Assembly: GCA_943358395.1 (NCBI GenBank)
Contig: CALRGY010000005.1
Location: 1 to 50,660, forward strand
Reading direction: 5' to 3'
DNA length: 50,660 bases
Source: Candidatus Uhrbacteria bacterium
GTDB taxonomy: Bacteria > Patescibacteriota > Patescibacteriia > UBA9934
Below are positions 1-9,199 of this stretch, piece after piece; position 1 is the stretch's first letter; every line of letters starts with the position of its first letter. The notes beneath the pieces are model-generated. The model searched no databases, had not been told where the DNA came from, and was given only the letters and a program-made list of their open reading frames with translations. The position numbers and the translations under genes are program-made.

Positions 1-82
1 GGGATGAGACGAGATCGTCTTCCGTTTTTTGTTGGAGAGATTGTGTGGAGATTTAATCACCGAGATGAGTCACTCAAAAACC

Positions 83-111
83 AAGAACGAGCGCTTTGGG
101 CGCTCGTTCTT
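83..111. terminator. 11-bp perfect hairpin AAGAACGAGCG-CTTTGGG-CGCTCGTTCTT
   Basis: Direct inverted repeat before the conserved GH3 region; T-tract is weak. Confidence 0.45.
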
Positions 112-121
112 CGAGGATAAT

Positions 122-1843
122 TTGGTGGCAAGTGTTACTCATTACCCTTCTTTTAGGAATGCGGCGCTTCTCGTCAATGCGCCGTACCGCGATGCGTCAC
201 TCTCGATCGATGCGCGAGTTGATGATCTACTTGGTCGCATGACGACGAAGGAGAAGATTGGTCAGATGGCGTTGGTGGAAAAGAATAGTGTGATTGATAC
301 TTCGGATATTGCGCGCTACGGAATCGGCGCGTTGTTGAGTGGGGGTGGAGGGAATCCGGATCCGAATACTCCAGAGGCATGGCGTGAAATGGTGGAGAAT
401 TTTCAGCGTGCTGCACAGCGCAGTCGATTGGGCATTCCGTTGTTGTACGGCGTTGATGCAGTGCATGGCAATGCGAATGTTCTCGGTGCAACAATTTTCC
501 CTCATGCGTTGGGACTCGGCGCAGCGCATAATGCGGATCTTGTTCGTCGCATGAGTGAGATCACAGCACAGGAAATTGCTGCCACTGGTGTGAACTGGAG
601 TTTCTCTCCGACCGTTGATGTTGTTGACGATGTCCGTTGGGGCAGAACATACGAAACGTTCGGATCGGATTCTGCTCTCGTCAGCAATCTGAGCGTCGCG
701 TATCTGAAAGGTCTCCAATCACAATCGGTTATGGGCACCGCGAAGCATTATCTTGGAACTGGTGCAATGGCATGGGGATCCTCGACGAATCCAAGCTTCC
801 GCATCGACCAAGGCGCAACATTCATTGACGAGGCGGCGATGCGTGCAATACATCTTCCTCCGTTTGTCGCCGTTATCGACGCTGGCATCCAGAGCGTGAT
901 GGTCGGTCATGTTTCATGGAACGGTGTCGAGCTTGTTGCGAGTCACTATCTTTTGACGGACGTGTTGAAGCGCGAGCTCGGTTTCGAAGGTTTCGTTGTT
1001 TCTGACTGGAATGGCGTCGATGAGATATCGAATGATGCTTCTCTCGCTGTCGTGACCGCGATCAATGCCGGAGTCGACATGGTCATGCTTCCGTTTGATT
1101 ACAAAACCTTCACGTCAGACATGAAATACGCGATTGATTCCGGCGCGATCTCGCACAATCGGCTGAATGATGCAGCGCGACGAATCCTGCGTGCGAAGTT
1201 CTCGACCGGACTTTTTGATACGAAGCTCATCGATTCTCCAGCGATCAACACAATCGGCTCCGCGGAGCATCGCGCCGTTGCGCGTGAGGCGGTGCAGCAA
1301 TCGATGGTTATTTTGAAAGACACGAACATTCTTCCCCTCAACAAGAATCTATCGCACATTGTCGTCGCTGGATCATCAGCGAATAATCTTGGTCGTCAAT
1401 CTGGAGGCTGGACTGTTGAATGGCAGGGAATCGATGGTAATTGGATTCCTGGAACGACGATTCTTGATGGGATTAAAAATGCGATCGACGAACAGACGAC
1501 GATCGAATATAGCGATACGGGATTCTTTTCTCCACGCAACGAACGAGCCGATGTCGGAATTGTCATCGTCGGTGAATCGCCGTATGCAGAAGGAGTGGGT
1601 GATAATGAACACCCCGAGCTTTCCGCAGAAGATCTTCGAACAATCGCGAACGTGAAAGTAATCAGCAAGAAGATTGTTATCATCATCGTTTCTGGACGAC
1701 CACTCGACATTCGTCCATACGTCGACACGTGGGACGCCGTCATCGCCGCTTGGCTCCCGGGCAGCGAAGGCGCCGGCATTGCAGACGTCCTCTTTGGTGA
1801 TGTTCCGTTTAGCGGGACGCTTCCGGTGGAATGGGGGATGTAA
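122..1843 (+). CDS. Glycoside hydrolase family 3 (beta-glucosidase / beta-N-acetylhexosaminidase-like); ORF open from 29, true start probably near 122-125
   Basis: GH3 motifs: DDLLGRMTTKEKIGQM, AKHYLGTGA, GFVVSDWNGV; C-terminal GH3_C-like region. Confidence 0.88.
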   Translation: MVASVTHYPSFRNAALLVNAPYRDASLSIDARVDDLLGRMTTKEKIGQMALVEKNSVIDTSDIARYGIGALLSGGGGNPDPNTPEAWREMVENFQRAAQRSRLGIPLLYGVDAVHGNANVLGATIFPHALGLGAAHNADLVRRMSEITAQEIAATGVNWSFSPTVDVVDDVRWGRTYETFGSDSALVSNLSVAYLKGLQSQSVMGTAKHYLGTGAMAWGSSTNPSFRIDQGATFIDEAAMRAIHLPPFVAVIDAGIQSVMVGHVSWNGVELVASHYLLTDVLKRELGFEGFVVSDWNGVDEISNDASLAVVTAINAGVDMVMLPFDYKTFTSDMKYAIDSGAISHNRLNDAARRILRAKFSTGLFDTKLIDSPAINTIGSAEHRAVAREAVQQSMVILKDTNILPLNKNLSHIVVAGSSANNLGRQSGGWTVEWQGIDGNWIPGTTILDGIKNAIDEQTTIEYSDTGFFSPRNERADVGIVIVGESPYAEGVGDNEHPELSAEDLRTIANVKVISKKIVIIIVSGRPLDIRPYVDTWDAVIAAWLPGSEGAGIADVLFGDVPFSGTLPVEWGM

Positions 1844-1897
1844 ATCGACCGGTACCGGCAAACGCCTATTCACCAAAGGAACCTAAAGAGATAGCAT

Positions 1898-2419
1898 ATG
1901 CAAATGATCCAATTTCAACCTGAACGATGGCACGCTTGTCACGAAGCGGATTGGTTGTCTTGCGAAGACGGGGTGAATTGTTATTCCTATATTTTGAATC
2001 AGCCGGGGTATTTTTGGTCTGTACCGGGCGAAGGATTCGTGAAAGCGCAGACGCGGAAATACTTTCAAAGCTTCGACGAGAGGTACAAGAATATTGCTGG
2101 AGACGATTTCCGCCAACGCCTTATATCTGGCGCTATCGATGACGGACTGATTCCGACGGAGACAGCTGTTGAGCAGGATGGATATTATCTTGCAGCACTC
2201 TTTTTTGCTGATGGTGAGAAAGATTTTCATTGGTACCGAAAAGATGATAACGGCTTTTGGAGCCACAAAAATGGTCGTGAATCCGCATCGAATTGTGATG
2301 ATGCAGGAAATGTCATAAAGAATCCGCTTGAGAGTCAACATGTAACGTACCCGATATTTGGAGGATATTTTCACGTTCCGAGAGCCGGCGTACTCCTCAA
2401 GAAACAATTTCCGTTATGA
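1898..2419 (+). CDS. Uncharacterised protein with conserved-looking NCYSY / DFHWYRKDDNGFWSHK motifs
   Basis: Intact 173-aa ORF starting ATG. Confidence 0.7.
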   Translation: MQMIQFQPERWHACHEADWLSCEDGVNCYSYILNQPGYFWSVPGEGFVKAQTRKYFQSFDERYKNIAGDDFRQRLISGAIDDGLIPTETAVEQDGYYLAALFFADGEKDFHWYRKDDNGFWSHKNGRESASNCDDAGNVIKNPLESQHVTYPIFGGYFHVPRAGVLLKKQFPL

Positions 2420-2713
2420 TTTCTTTTTCTTCTCATCACTAAGAATCTTTTTCGCAACAAGGAAAATGACAAAGGTGATGATGATGAAGTTGAGGAGCTC
2501 GGCGAGGAAGGCACCGTAACCGATGCCGACGCGTCCAATGTGGAGTGTGGCCGTTTTCCATGACTCGGTGGAAAGGAGTGATGTGATCATGGGCATGAGC
2601 ACGTCTTTGACTAATGATCCAACAAGCGTGGTGGTTGCCGTACCCATCACAAACGCAATACCCAATGAAACAACGTTATATTCCTTGAGAAACGCAACGA
2701 AATCTTTAAGCAT
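2414..2713 (-). CDS. mscL: Large-conductance mechanosensitive channel MscL
   Basis: MLKDFVAFLKEYNVVSLGIAFVMGTA...SLVKDVLMPMI. Confidence 0.9.
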   Translation of the reverse strand: MLKDFVAFLKEYNVVSLGIAFVMGTATTTLVGSLVKDVLMPMITSLLSTESWKTATLHIGRVGIGYGAFLAELLNFIIITFVIFLVAKKILSDEKKKKS

Positions 2714-2826
2714 AGTGGCATGAATGATTGGGATGACGGACGCGATGCCAAGTATACCAGCGTTTCATCGTCGGATTTTCTTGGGAATTGGTGTATAGTG
2801 AGCATATCATTCCTAACATTCATTCT

Positions 2827-2928
2827 ATGGCAGGAATAAAGGATTTTTTGAAAGCATCTCTTGTTTCGTGGCTCCTTGGCGGAGGATTGGTGACGGCGAT
2901 CATTATTTACCTCATCTTTTTCCGCTAG
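2827..2928 (+). CDS. Small single-TM protein (33 aa)
   Basis: MAGIKDFLKASLVSWLLGGGLVTAIIIYLIFFR, read manually; below the ORF-track length cutoff. Confidence 0.5.
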   Translation: MAGIKDFLKASLVSWLLGGGLVTAIIIYLIFFR

Positions 2929-2929
2929 G

Positions 2930-3364
2930 ATGATGAGTATGCCAGAGCTCAAAACACAACGGACGAAGCAAAGTGCGATGGCGTTTTTGAAGACGATTGA
3001 ACCGGAGGAGAAGCAGAAAGATGGTTTGGCGTTGTTGAAAATATTTCACGAGGTGACGGGAGAGAAGCCGGTCATGTGGGGTGCGGCGATTGTAGGGTTT
3101 GGGATGTATCACTACACATCGAAACGCAGTACGCAACAAGGGGATTGGCCATTAGTGGGATTTTCGCCACGGAAGCAGAATCTTACGATTTACCTCATGG
3201 GAGGTTTTCAGGGAACTCAAGATCTCCTCAAAAAGCTTGGCAAACACAAAGTGAGCGGTGGCTCATGTTTGTACATCAAGCGTTTGACCGATATCGATGT
3301 GGTTATCTTGAAAGCGTTGATCAAGCAATCGGTGGAATACATGCGGAAGAAATACGCGGTATGA
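2930..3364 (+). CDS. DUF1801 (YdhG-like) domain protein
   Basis: MWGAAIVGFGMYHY...GFSPRKQNLTIYLM. Confidence 0.8.
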   Translation: MMSMPELKTQRTKQSAMAFLKTIEPEEKQKDGLALLKIFHEVTGEKPVMWGAAIVGFGMYHYTSKRSTQQGDWPLVGFSPRKQNLTIYLMGGFQGTQDLLKKLGKHKVSGGSCLYIKRLTDIDVVILKALIKQSVEYMRKKYAV

Positions 3365-3666
3365 TGAAAAAAATCTCGAGCGGTACGGTGCATACGGTTC
3401 CTGAAGACTTGCGAAAGGCTCTTGTTGCGGATGCCGCGGCGCGTGTTGTTTGGAATGATCTTACGCCACTCGCACGGAATGAATGGATTTGTTGGGTCAC
3501 GTTTGTGAAAAAAGACGAGACAAGAAAAGAACACGTTCAGCGAATGACGAATCAACTACAAGAAGGAAAACGCAGACCATGTTGTTGGATTGGGTGTACC
3601 CATCGCACCGATAAACCCGTAAGCCCTTCGGTGAAGGCAATTCTGAGTCGGCGAAAGAAGATATGA
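3361..3666 (+). CDS. YdeI/OmpD-associated family protein
   Basis: VPEDLRKALVADAAARVVWNDLTPLARNEWICWVTFVKKDETRKEHVQR; start overlaps the DUF1801 stop. Confidence 0.75.
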   Translation: MMKKISSGTVHTVPEDLRKALVADAAARVVWNDLTPLARNEWICWVTFVKKDETRKEHVQRMTNQLQEGKRRPCCWIGCTHRTDKPVSPSVKAILSRRKKI

Positions 3667-3828
3667 AAAGCAAGAAAAGAATCGCTGTATTTGCTGGAGG
3701 ATTTGCTCGTTCTCTTCTTTCAAGCGTCAAGTGGGCGGATTGAATTTGAATTGGTAATATGTATTTCTATGGATAGACGTCGCAGAATGGTGCTGTGTAC
3801 GCGCCTTTGTTGAAATAAGGCTAAGGAT

Positions 3829-4476
3829 ATGACCAAACATCCCACGATCAAACTTGTGTGTTTCGATCTTGATTTAACGCTTATCTCTCACAATAGTTGG
3901 TTTGATTTGAATATGGCTCTTGGGGTTTCGCCGGAGGAAGATAAGCGGTTATATACGGAATATAAGACGGGGAAGATTACATATGAGGAATGGAATGCGT
4001 TGACGTTGGAGAAATATCTTGAGCATGCCGATGCAACGCGCGATGGTGTAACAAAGGCGCTTTCGAAGTACACATATTCGGACGGTGCTCGGGAAGCAGT
4101 GCAGTATCTGCAAGGGAAGGGATATGCCATTGCATTGATTTCCGGTTCCATCGACATTATCGTGAATCGTATTGCAAAAGAGCTTGGCATTCCGTACGCA
4201 AAAGCGAACAATACATTTCTCTTTGACGAGAATGATCGCTTGAACGGCATTGCAACTGACGGCGACGATTGCATGGCGAAGGCGCGACATTTGGAAGCAT
4301 TTTGTGATCTTCTTGGCATACACATGTCCGAATGCGCGTGCATTGGTGACGGTGAGAACGATCTTGAAATGTTCCGTCGCACAGGAAAAGGAATCACATT
4401 CACCGGGTCACGTATCGAAGCCGAGGCGTGGAAAGTGATTGATTCGCTGCACGACATTCCAAAAATGTTCGCGTAG
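3829..4476 (+). CDS. HAD-superfamily hydrolase, subfamily IB (phosphoserine phosphatase-like)
   Basis: CFDLDLTLI...ISGSIDIIV...IGDGENDLEM. Confidence 0.87.
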   Translation: MTKHPTIKLVCFDLDLTLISHNSWFDLNMALGVSPEEDKRLYTEYKTGKITYEEWNALTLEKYLEHADATRDGVTKALSKYTYSDGAREAVQYLQGKGYAIALISGSIDIIVNRIAKELGIPYAKANNTFLFDENDRLNGIATDGDDCMAKARHLEAFCDLLGIHMSECACIGDGENDLEMFRRTGKGITFTGSRIEAEAWKVIDSLHDIPKMFA

Positions 4477-4532
4477 ACTTTCTTTCTATCAGCGAGCGAT
4501 GAATTAATTGCAGGAAGGAAAGCGCAGACCGT

Positions 4533-4559
4533 ATAAAAGCCGCAAAAAGCGGCTTTTAT
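4533..4559. terminator. Hairpin ATAAAAGCCGC-AAAAA-GCGGCTTTTAT
   Basis: Perfect inverted repeat with T-run downstream of the HAD gene. Confidence 0.7.
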
Positions 4560-4613
4560 GTTGCCAAATCTCTCCCTCTCTTGTACGTTGAGTTTGCTCA
4601 CGGAGGAGGGTTC

Positions 4614-4775
4614 ATGAGCAAAAAACAGCGCCGGATGAGAATCCGACTGCAGAATGCCGTCGCCAAATTGGCGGCAGCAAAGTGCTGCGTCGCTTTTAGG
4701 GCGGCGCAGCGGAAGCTCTCCGCCGCCCTTCGGGCGGCGATTGAAGAAGCGAGACGGGATCGCTGCCGGCAGTAG
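4614..4775 (+). CDS. Small Ala/Arg-rich ORF (53 aa), doubtful
   Basis: ATG preceded by GGAGGAGGG, but coding region coincides with GC hairpins. Confidence 0.3.
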   Translation: MSKKQRRMRIRLQNAVAKLAAAKCCVAFRAAQRKLSAALRAAIEEARRDRCRQ

Positions 4776-4792
4776 TGCCGGCGGCGAAAAAG

Positions 4793-4824
4793 GCCACCCC
4801 TGGTGCTTTGGTGCCAGGGGTGGC
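4793..4824. repeat. Hairpin GCCACCCCTGG-tgctttggtg-CCAGGGGTGGC
   Basis: 11-bp perfect inverted repeat. Confidence 0.8.
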
Positions 4825-4922
4825 GCCCTTCGCGCCAGCTCTTCACACACGAAAACGCGCACGAGCTATGCATGTGTGGTGAAAATGGGTTTTCACCATA
4901 TATTCGTGGCTCGTGTAGAAAA

Positions 4923-4966
4923 AAAACACCCGTGAATATCGATACGCCGATGTTCACGGGTGTTTT
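4923..4966. terminator. Strong hairpin AAAACACCCGTGAA...TTCACGGGTGTTTT
   Basis: 14-bp perfect inverted repeat with T-run on both strands. Confidence 0.8.
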
Positions 4967-5128
4967 GTTTTCCTTTGAGGAAAAAAACATCACTGTTTGA
5001 GGACTTATCCCCGGGGATATGTTCGCTTGACCGGAAGAGGGAAGAGCGTTCAGTGGCAGTTTTCCTGGCGTTTTTCTGGTGGTGTATTTGCGTGGCATTC
5101 CCCGACCCTTCATCGATGCGGGCGATCC

Positions 5129-5156
5129 TTGGAGATACTATATCTGGTGCTATAAT
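5129..5156 (+). promoter_or_regulatory. Candidate sigma70-like promoter of nrdJ: TTGGAG-16 nt-TATAAT
   Basis: TATAAT exact at 5151-5156; partial -35 at 5129-5134. Confidence 0.5.
5135..5150. promoter_or_regulatory. Candidate NrdR box 1 (ATACTATATCTGGTGC)
   Basis: 12/16 to acaCwAtATaTwGtgt by eye. Confidence 0.55.
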
Positions 5157-5166
5157 CCCACCTGCA

Positions 5167-5182
5167 CCACCATTAATAGTGT
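5167..5182. promoter_or_regulatory. Candidate NrdR box 2 (CCACCATTAATAGTGT)
   Basis: 12/16 to consensus; exactly 32 bp from box 1. Confidence 0.55.
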
Positions 5183-5199
5183 TTTAGGATTTTTTCTTT

Positions 5200-8100
5200 A
5201 TGTCTGCATTACTGGCAACGCAGGTGGCAGTGAAGGAGCGAGAGGCTGATGTTTCTGTAGCGGTCTATGACTATATGACGTCAATCAAAGCGTTGATTAA
5301 ACGCGATGGTACGCATGCGCCATTTTCTACCGAAAAGTTGGAGCGTTCTGTTGTGCGTGCGTTGACGGCTGCGGGATTCAAGGAAAAAGATCTTTCCCGA
5401 TATGTCGGAAGAATTACCGGAAATATCTTGTCCCGCATGCAGCGCAGGTTCGATGGGCACACCACGCCAACGTCGAGCATTTTGCGTGAAATGGTTGCTG
5501 TGGCATTGATTGATAATAATTTGGTACACGTTGCTCGTGTGTACTTGTCGTTCCGAAAGTCTGATGCGGTTTCTGCGCAAGAGCAGTACGGGAAGGGTAT
5601 TGGCATGACGCGATATTTCACCAAAGAAGGCGTGCACCCGTATGATTTATTGACGTGGGAAAAGCGAACAGCAAGCATTACCAACGAGAAGGGCGCAGTG
5701 GTGTTTGAACAAAAAGACATCGAAGTGCCAAGCGGGTGGAGCCAAACGTCGGTGAACATTGTGGCGCAGAAGTATTTCCGTGGGAAAGTGGGCACACCGG
5801 AGCGGGAGACGTCGATGAAGCAGCTCATGAGCCGTGTTGCGGTAACGATGTCCAATTGGGGGCGAAAAGACGGCTACTTTGCTACGGCAAAAGATGCGCA
5901 GGTTTTCGAAGATGAATTGACGTGGATTCTCGTCAACCAAATGGCAGCGTTTAATTCTCCGGTATGGTTTAACGTGGGCATTAATCCGCATCCGCAGTGC
6001 TCGGCATGTTTTATTAATAGTGTGGAGGACGACATGCGGTCGATTTTGCACCTGACTGCCACGGAAAGCATGCTGTTCAAGCAGGGGTCTGGAACGGGGT
6101 CGAACTTGTCGAATTTACGGTCGTCACAAGAATATCTGGGCGGAAGCAACGGCAAGTCATCGGGACCAGTCAGCTTCATGAAGGGACTCGATTCTTTTGC
6201 GGGTATCGTCAAATCGGGTGGAAAAACTCGTCGTGCCGCAAAGATGGTTATTTTGAACGTGGGGCACCCAGACATCATGACGTTTATTGAGTGTAAGGCA
6301 AAAGAAGAGCGCAAGGCATGGACGTTGGTAGACGCCGGCTACGACAGCGGTATGGACGGCGAGGCATACGGATCCATTTACTTCCAAAATGCCAACAATT
6401 CTGTTCGTGTCACCGACGATTTTATGCGTGCAGTGGAAACAGACGGCGAATGGGTAACGCATGAGGTCACAACGGGAAAGTCATCGTTGACGTATAAAGC
6501 GCGAGACGTGATGCGGAGTATGGCGGAGTGCGCCTGGCAGTGTGGTGACCCTGGCATTCAGTACGATACGACGTCAAACCGCTGGCACACGTCCAAAAAC
6601 ACTGGAAGGATCAATGCGAGCAACCCGTGTTCGGAGTACATGTTCTTAGACGATACGGCGTGCAATTTGTCGTCACTCAACTTGATGAAGTACCGCAAAG
6701 AAGTGAATGGCGTAATGGAATTTGATGTGCCGTCGTTTGTGCACGCAGCAAAGGTGATGATTACGGCCATGGAAATTACCGTGGGCAATTCTAGTTACCC
6801 CACGCCGTCCATTGAGCAAAATAGCCACGATTTCCGTCCACTCGGTATTGGGTTCGCAAACCTTGGCGCACTGTTGATGAGCCGTGGCGTTGCGTACGAT
6901 TCAAATGAGGGCAGGAATATTGCGGGGGGAATTATGGCGTTGCTTTCGGGCTGTACGTATGAACAAAGTGCACATATTGCAGAGAAGATTGGCGCATTTG
7001 CTGGATTTGAGCTGAATAAGAAGCCATGTATGGAAGTGATGCGCATGCATCGCGATGCCACGTATGCCATGAACCTTGAAGCATTGCCGGTAGATATTGC
7101 TGCAGAGGCAAGAGCGTCGTGGGACAGAGTGGTGACGGAAGGGGACAAGCATGGGCTGCGCAATGCACAAATTTCTGTGCTTGCGCCAACAGGAACCATC
7201 GCCTTTTTGATGGACTGCGACACCACAGGCATTGAACCAGACATCGCTATTGTGAAATATAAGTGGTTGGTGGGTGGGGGAATGCTGAAGATGGTAAATC
7301 AAACGGTTCCAGAAGCGTTGACCCGTTTGGGATACTCCGACGCTGAACGCAAAGACATTCTTGAATTCATCGACAAGCAAGATACTATTGAGGGCGCGCC
7401 GTTCGTCAAACCCGAGCATCTCTCGGTATTCGATTGTGCATTCAAAGCCAAGAACGGCGTACGTTCCATTCATTATATGGGTCACCTCCGTATGATGGCA
7501 GCTGTGCAGCCGTTTATTTCTGGTGCCATCAGCAAAACCGTGAACATGCCGCACGAGGCAACGGTGGAGGAAATTGAACGGGTGTATATGGAGGGTTGGA
7601 AGATGGGGTTGAAAGCGATCGCTATTTATCGCGACGGCAGCAAGCGTCAGCAAGCGTTGACGACGAGTAAAGAAAAGGATTCCGCAAAAATGAACGCTGA
7701 TGCTGTTGCGACGGTGAAAGTTGCGCCGGTAACAGAACACGCCAATGCTCCACGTCGTCGCCGGCTGCCAGATGAACGTCGGGCGATTAATCACAAGTTT
7801 GTGGTGGGTGGGCACAAGGGCTTTATTACTGTTGGCTTGTACGACGACGGCACGCCGGGGGAGATGTTTATTACCATGGCGAAGGAAGGATCGGTGATTA
7901 GTGGTTTGATGGATGCCTTTGCGACGTCTATTTCCATTGGCTTGCAGTACGGCGTGCCGATTCAAGTATTGGTCAATAAGTTCGTTCACATGCGCTTTGA
8001 GCCGTCTGGCTTTACGAATAACCCAAATATTCGCATTGCAAAGTCTATCGTCGACTACATTTTCCGCTGGATGAGCTTGAAGTTTTTAACGCCTCAAGAA

Positions 8101-8388
8101 CAGATTGCCGTTGGCATTAATGTGGTGCCAGCAGTTGCAGAAGCATCTTCTATTGATCACGCAATCGATCCAGCTCCTGTCGCGGAATTGCAACCAACAA
8201 TTTTTGCCACAGCATCAGAAGTGAATCCCGTTATGACTCCAGGCACTGCGCCGATCAAAAGCGGGCTAACGTCCACCTTCAACAACACCGCCGATGCCCC
8301 AGCCTGCGACACCTGCGGCAACATCATGGTTCGCAACGCCGCGTGTTACAAATGCTTGAATTGTGGGAGTACGAGTGGGTGTTCTTGA
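5200..8388 (+). CDS. nrdJ: Vitamin B12-dependent class II ribonucleoside-diphosphate reductase with N-terminal ATP-cone and C-terminal Zn motif
   Basis: ATP-cone IKRDGTHAPFSTEKLERSVVRAL; NPCSEYMFLDDTACNLSSLNL; APTGTIAFLMDCDTTGIEPD; C-terminal CDTCGN...CYKCLNCG. Confidence 0.95.
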   Translation: MSALLATQVAVKEREADVSVAVYDYMTSIKALIKRDGTHAPFSTEKLERSVVRALTAAGFKEKDLSRYVGRITGNILSRMQRRFDGHTTPTSSILREMVAVALIDNNLVHVARVYLSFRKSDAVSAQEQYGKGIGMTRYFTKEGVHPYDLLTWEKRTASITNEKGAVVFEQKDIEVPSGWSQTSVNIVAQKYFRGKVGTPERETSMKQLMSRVAVTMSNWGRKDGYFATAKDAQVFEDELTWILVNQMAAFNSPVWFNVGINPHPQCSACFINSVEDDMRSILHLTATESMLFKQGSGTGSNLSNLRSSQEYLGGSNGKSSGPVSFMKGLDSFAGIVKSGGKTRRAAKMVILNVGHPDIMTFIECKAKEERKAWTLVDAGYDSGMDGEAYGSIYFQNANNSVRVTDDFMRAVETDGEWVTHEVTTGKSSLTYKARDVMRSMAECAWQCGDPGIQYDTTSNRWHTSKNTGRINASNPCSEYMFLDDTACNLSSLNLMKYRKEVNGVMEFDVPSFVHAAKVMITAMEITVGNSSYPTPSIEQNSHDFRPLGIGFANLGALLMSRGVAYDSNEGRNIAGGIMALLSGCTYEQSAHIAEKIGAFAGFELNKKPCMEVMRMHRDATYAMNLEALPVDIAAEARASWDRVVTEGDKHGLRNAQISVLAPTGTIAFLMDCDTTGIEPDIAIVKYKWLVGGGMLKMVNQTVPEALTRLGYSDAERKDILEFIDKQDTIEGAPFVKPEHLSVFDCAFKAKNGVRSIHYMGHLRMMAAVQPFISGAISKTVNMPHEATVEEIERVYMEGWKMGLKAIAIYRDGSKRQQALTTSKEKDSAKMNADAVATVKVAPVTEHANAPRRRRLPDERRAINHKFVVGGHKGFITVGLYDDGTPGEMFITMAKEGSVISGLMDAFATSISIGLQYGVPIQVLVNKFVHMRFEPSGFTNNPNIRIAKSIVDYIFRWMSLKFLTPQEQIAVGINVVPAVAEASSIDHAIDPAPVAELQPTIFATASEVNPVMTPGTAPIKSGLTSTFNNTADAPACDTCGNIMVRNAACYKCLNCGSTSGCS

Positions 8389-8408
8389 GTCTCTCTCCGA
8401 GACCTCAC

Positions 8409-8533
8409 TCTCGGCTGCAGCCCCCTCCTAACTCCCCGCCCCCTCCGACTCCCCCATAAATGGGGGAGAGAAGCGAGGGGATGAATCTTTATCGTGAACT
8501 CCCCTCCATTTATGGAGGGGTAAGGGGGAGGAG
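8409..8533 (+). repeat. Family-1 C/G-rich palindromic repeat with two hairpins (CTCCCCCATAAATGGGGGAG and CCCCTCCATTTATGGAGGGG)
   Basis: Near-complete inverted copy at about 46546-46672. Confidence 0.85.
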
Positions 8534-8639
8534 AGGGAACGTGAAGTGAGTCTTTTGAAGTGGTCGTGAGTCCGGACGTGAACCCTCCCTCTGCCACCTG
8601 TCCCTCGAAGCTCGAAGAGCGAAGTGGGAAGGGGGAGTC

Positions 8640-8765
8640 GGAGGGGGTCGCGTATGGGAAGTGAGGTGAGTCTTTTGAATGGGTTGTGAATCGGAGGGGA
8701 CTGCGACCGGGAGGGTGTGCTTTTCCAAAGAGGCTTCTTGCTAATGCGAATCATTCGCAAGAAGA
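8640..8765 (+). repeat. Family-1 associated module (gagtcttttgaatgggttgtgaatcgg...ctgcgaccgggagggtgtg...gctaatgc)
   Basis: Similar to 23905-24010. Confidence 0.7.
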
Positions 8766-9048
8766 AATCGCTGGTCGATACTGATGATGACAAGGGAGGC
8801 ACTTGATGAGGGCGGATACCGTACAATAAACGACTTGATTCCTTCTTGAACGCTTTTCGCTGATTTCACGATCACGTCGCAGTACAATACGCTGTTGAAA
8901 AAGGTCGAAAATGGGGGGTGCTCCGTCAAAACGGCAATACCCAAGCCTACGAAAGATCCTTCGCTAACGCTCAGGATGACGGATTACGATTCTTTCCCCC
9001 ACTCCCACCACCCTCCAAAGACTCCCCTCACTTCACCACTCGTCCGCG

Positions 9049-9126
9049 CACCCCCTCCCTCCTTCGCTGGATTACCAGCTTCGGAGGGCAAGCCTACTCC
9101 CCCGGATTCCCTCTCCATCGCGTTCG
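9049..9126 (+). repeat. Family-1 variant: 78-bp repeat, twin of the segment inside the ABC-F gene at 34561-34638
   Basis: About 76/78 identical by eye, opposite orientation. Confidence 0.88.
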
Positions 9127-9199
9127 GATTCGTAATCCCCCAAACTGAAAACACATCCCCCGGGGCGTATGGGGGATGCGTTCGTGTGAGCGTGTGGTT

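Noticed and set aside
6901-7989. 362-aa minus-strand ORF opposite nrdJ
   Set aside because: Fully antisense to a clear nrdJ reading frame, low-complexity His/Arg-rich translation; shadow ORF.
5200-8388. Possible intein in the 1062-aa RNR
   Set aside because: The sequence reads continuously as ATP-cone, catalytic domain and C-terminal Zn motif; I saw no splice-block motifs.
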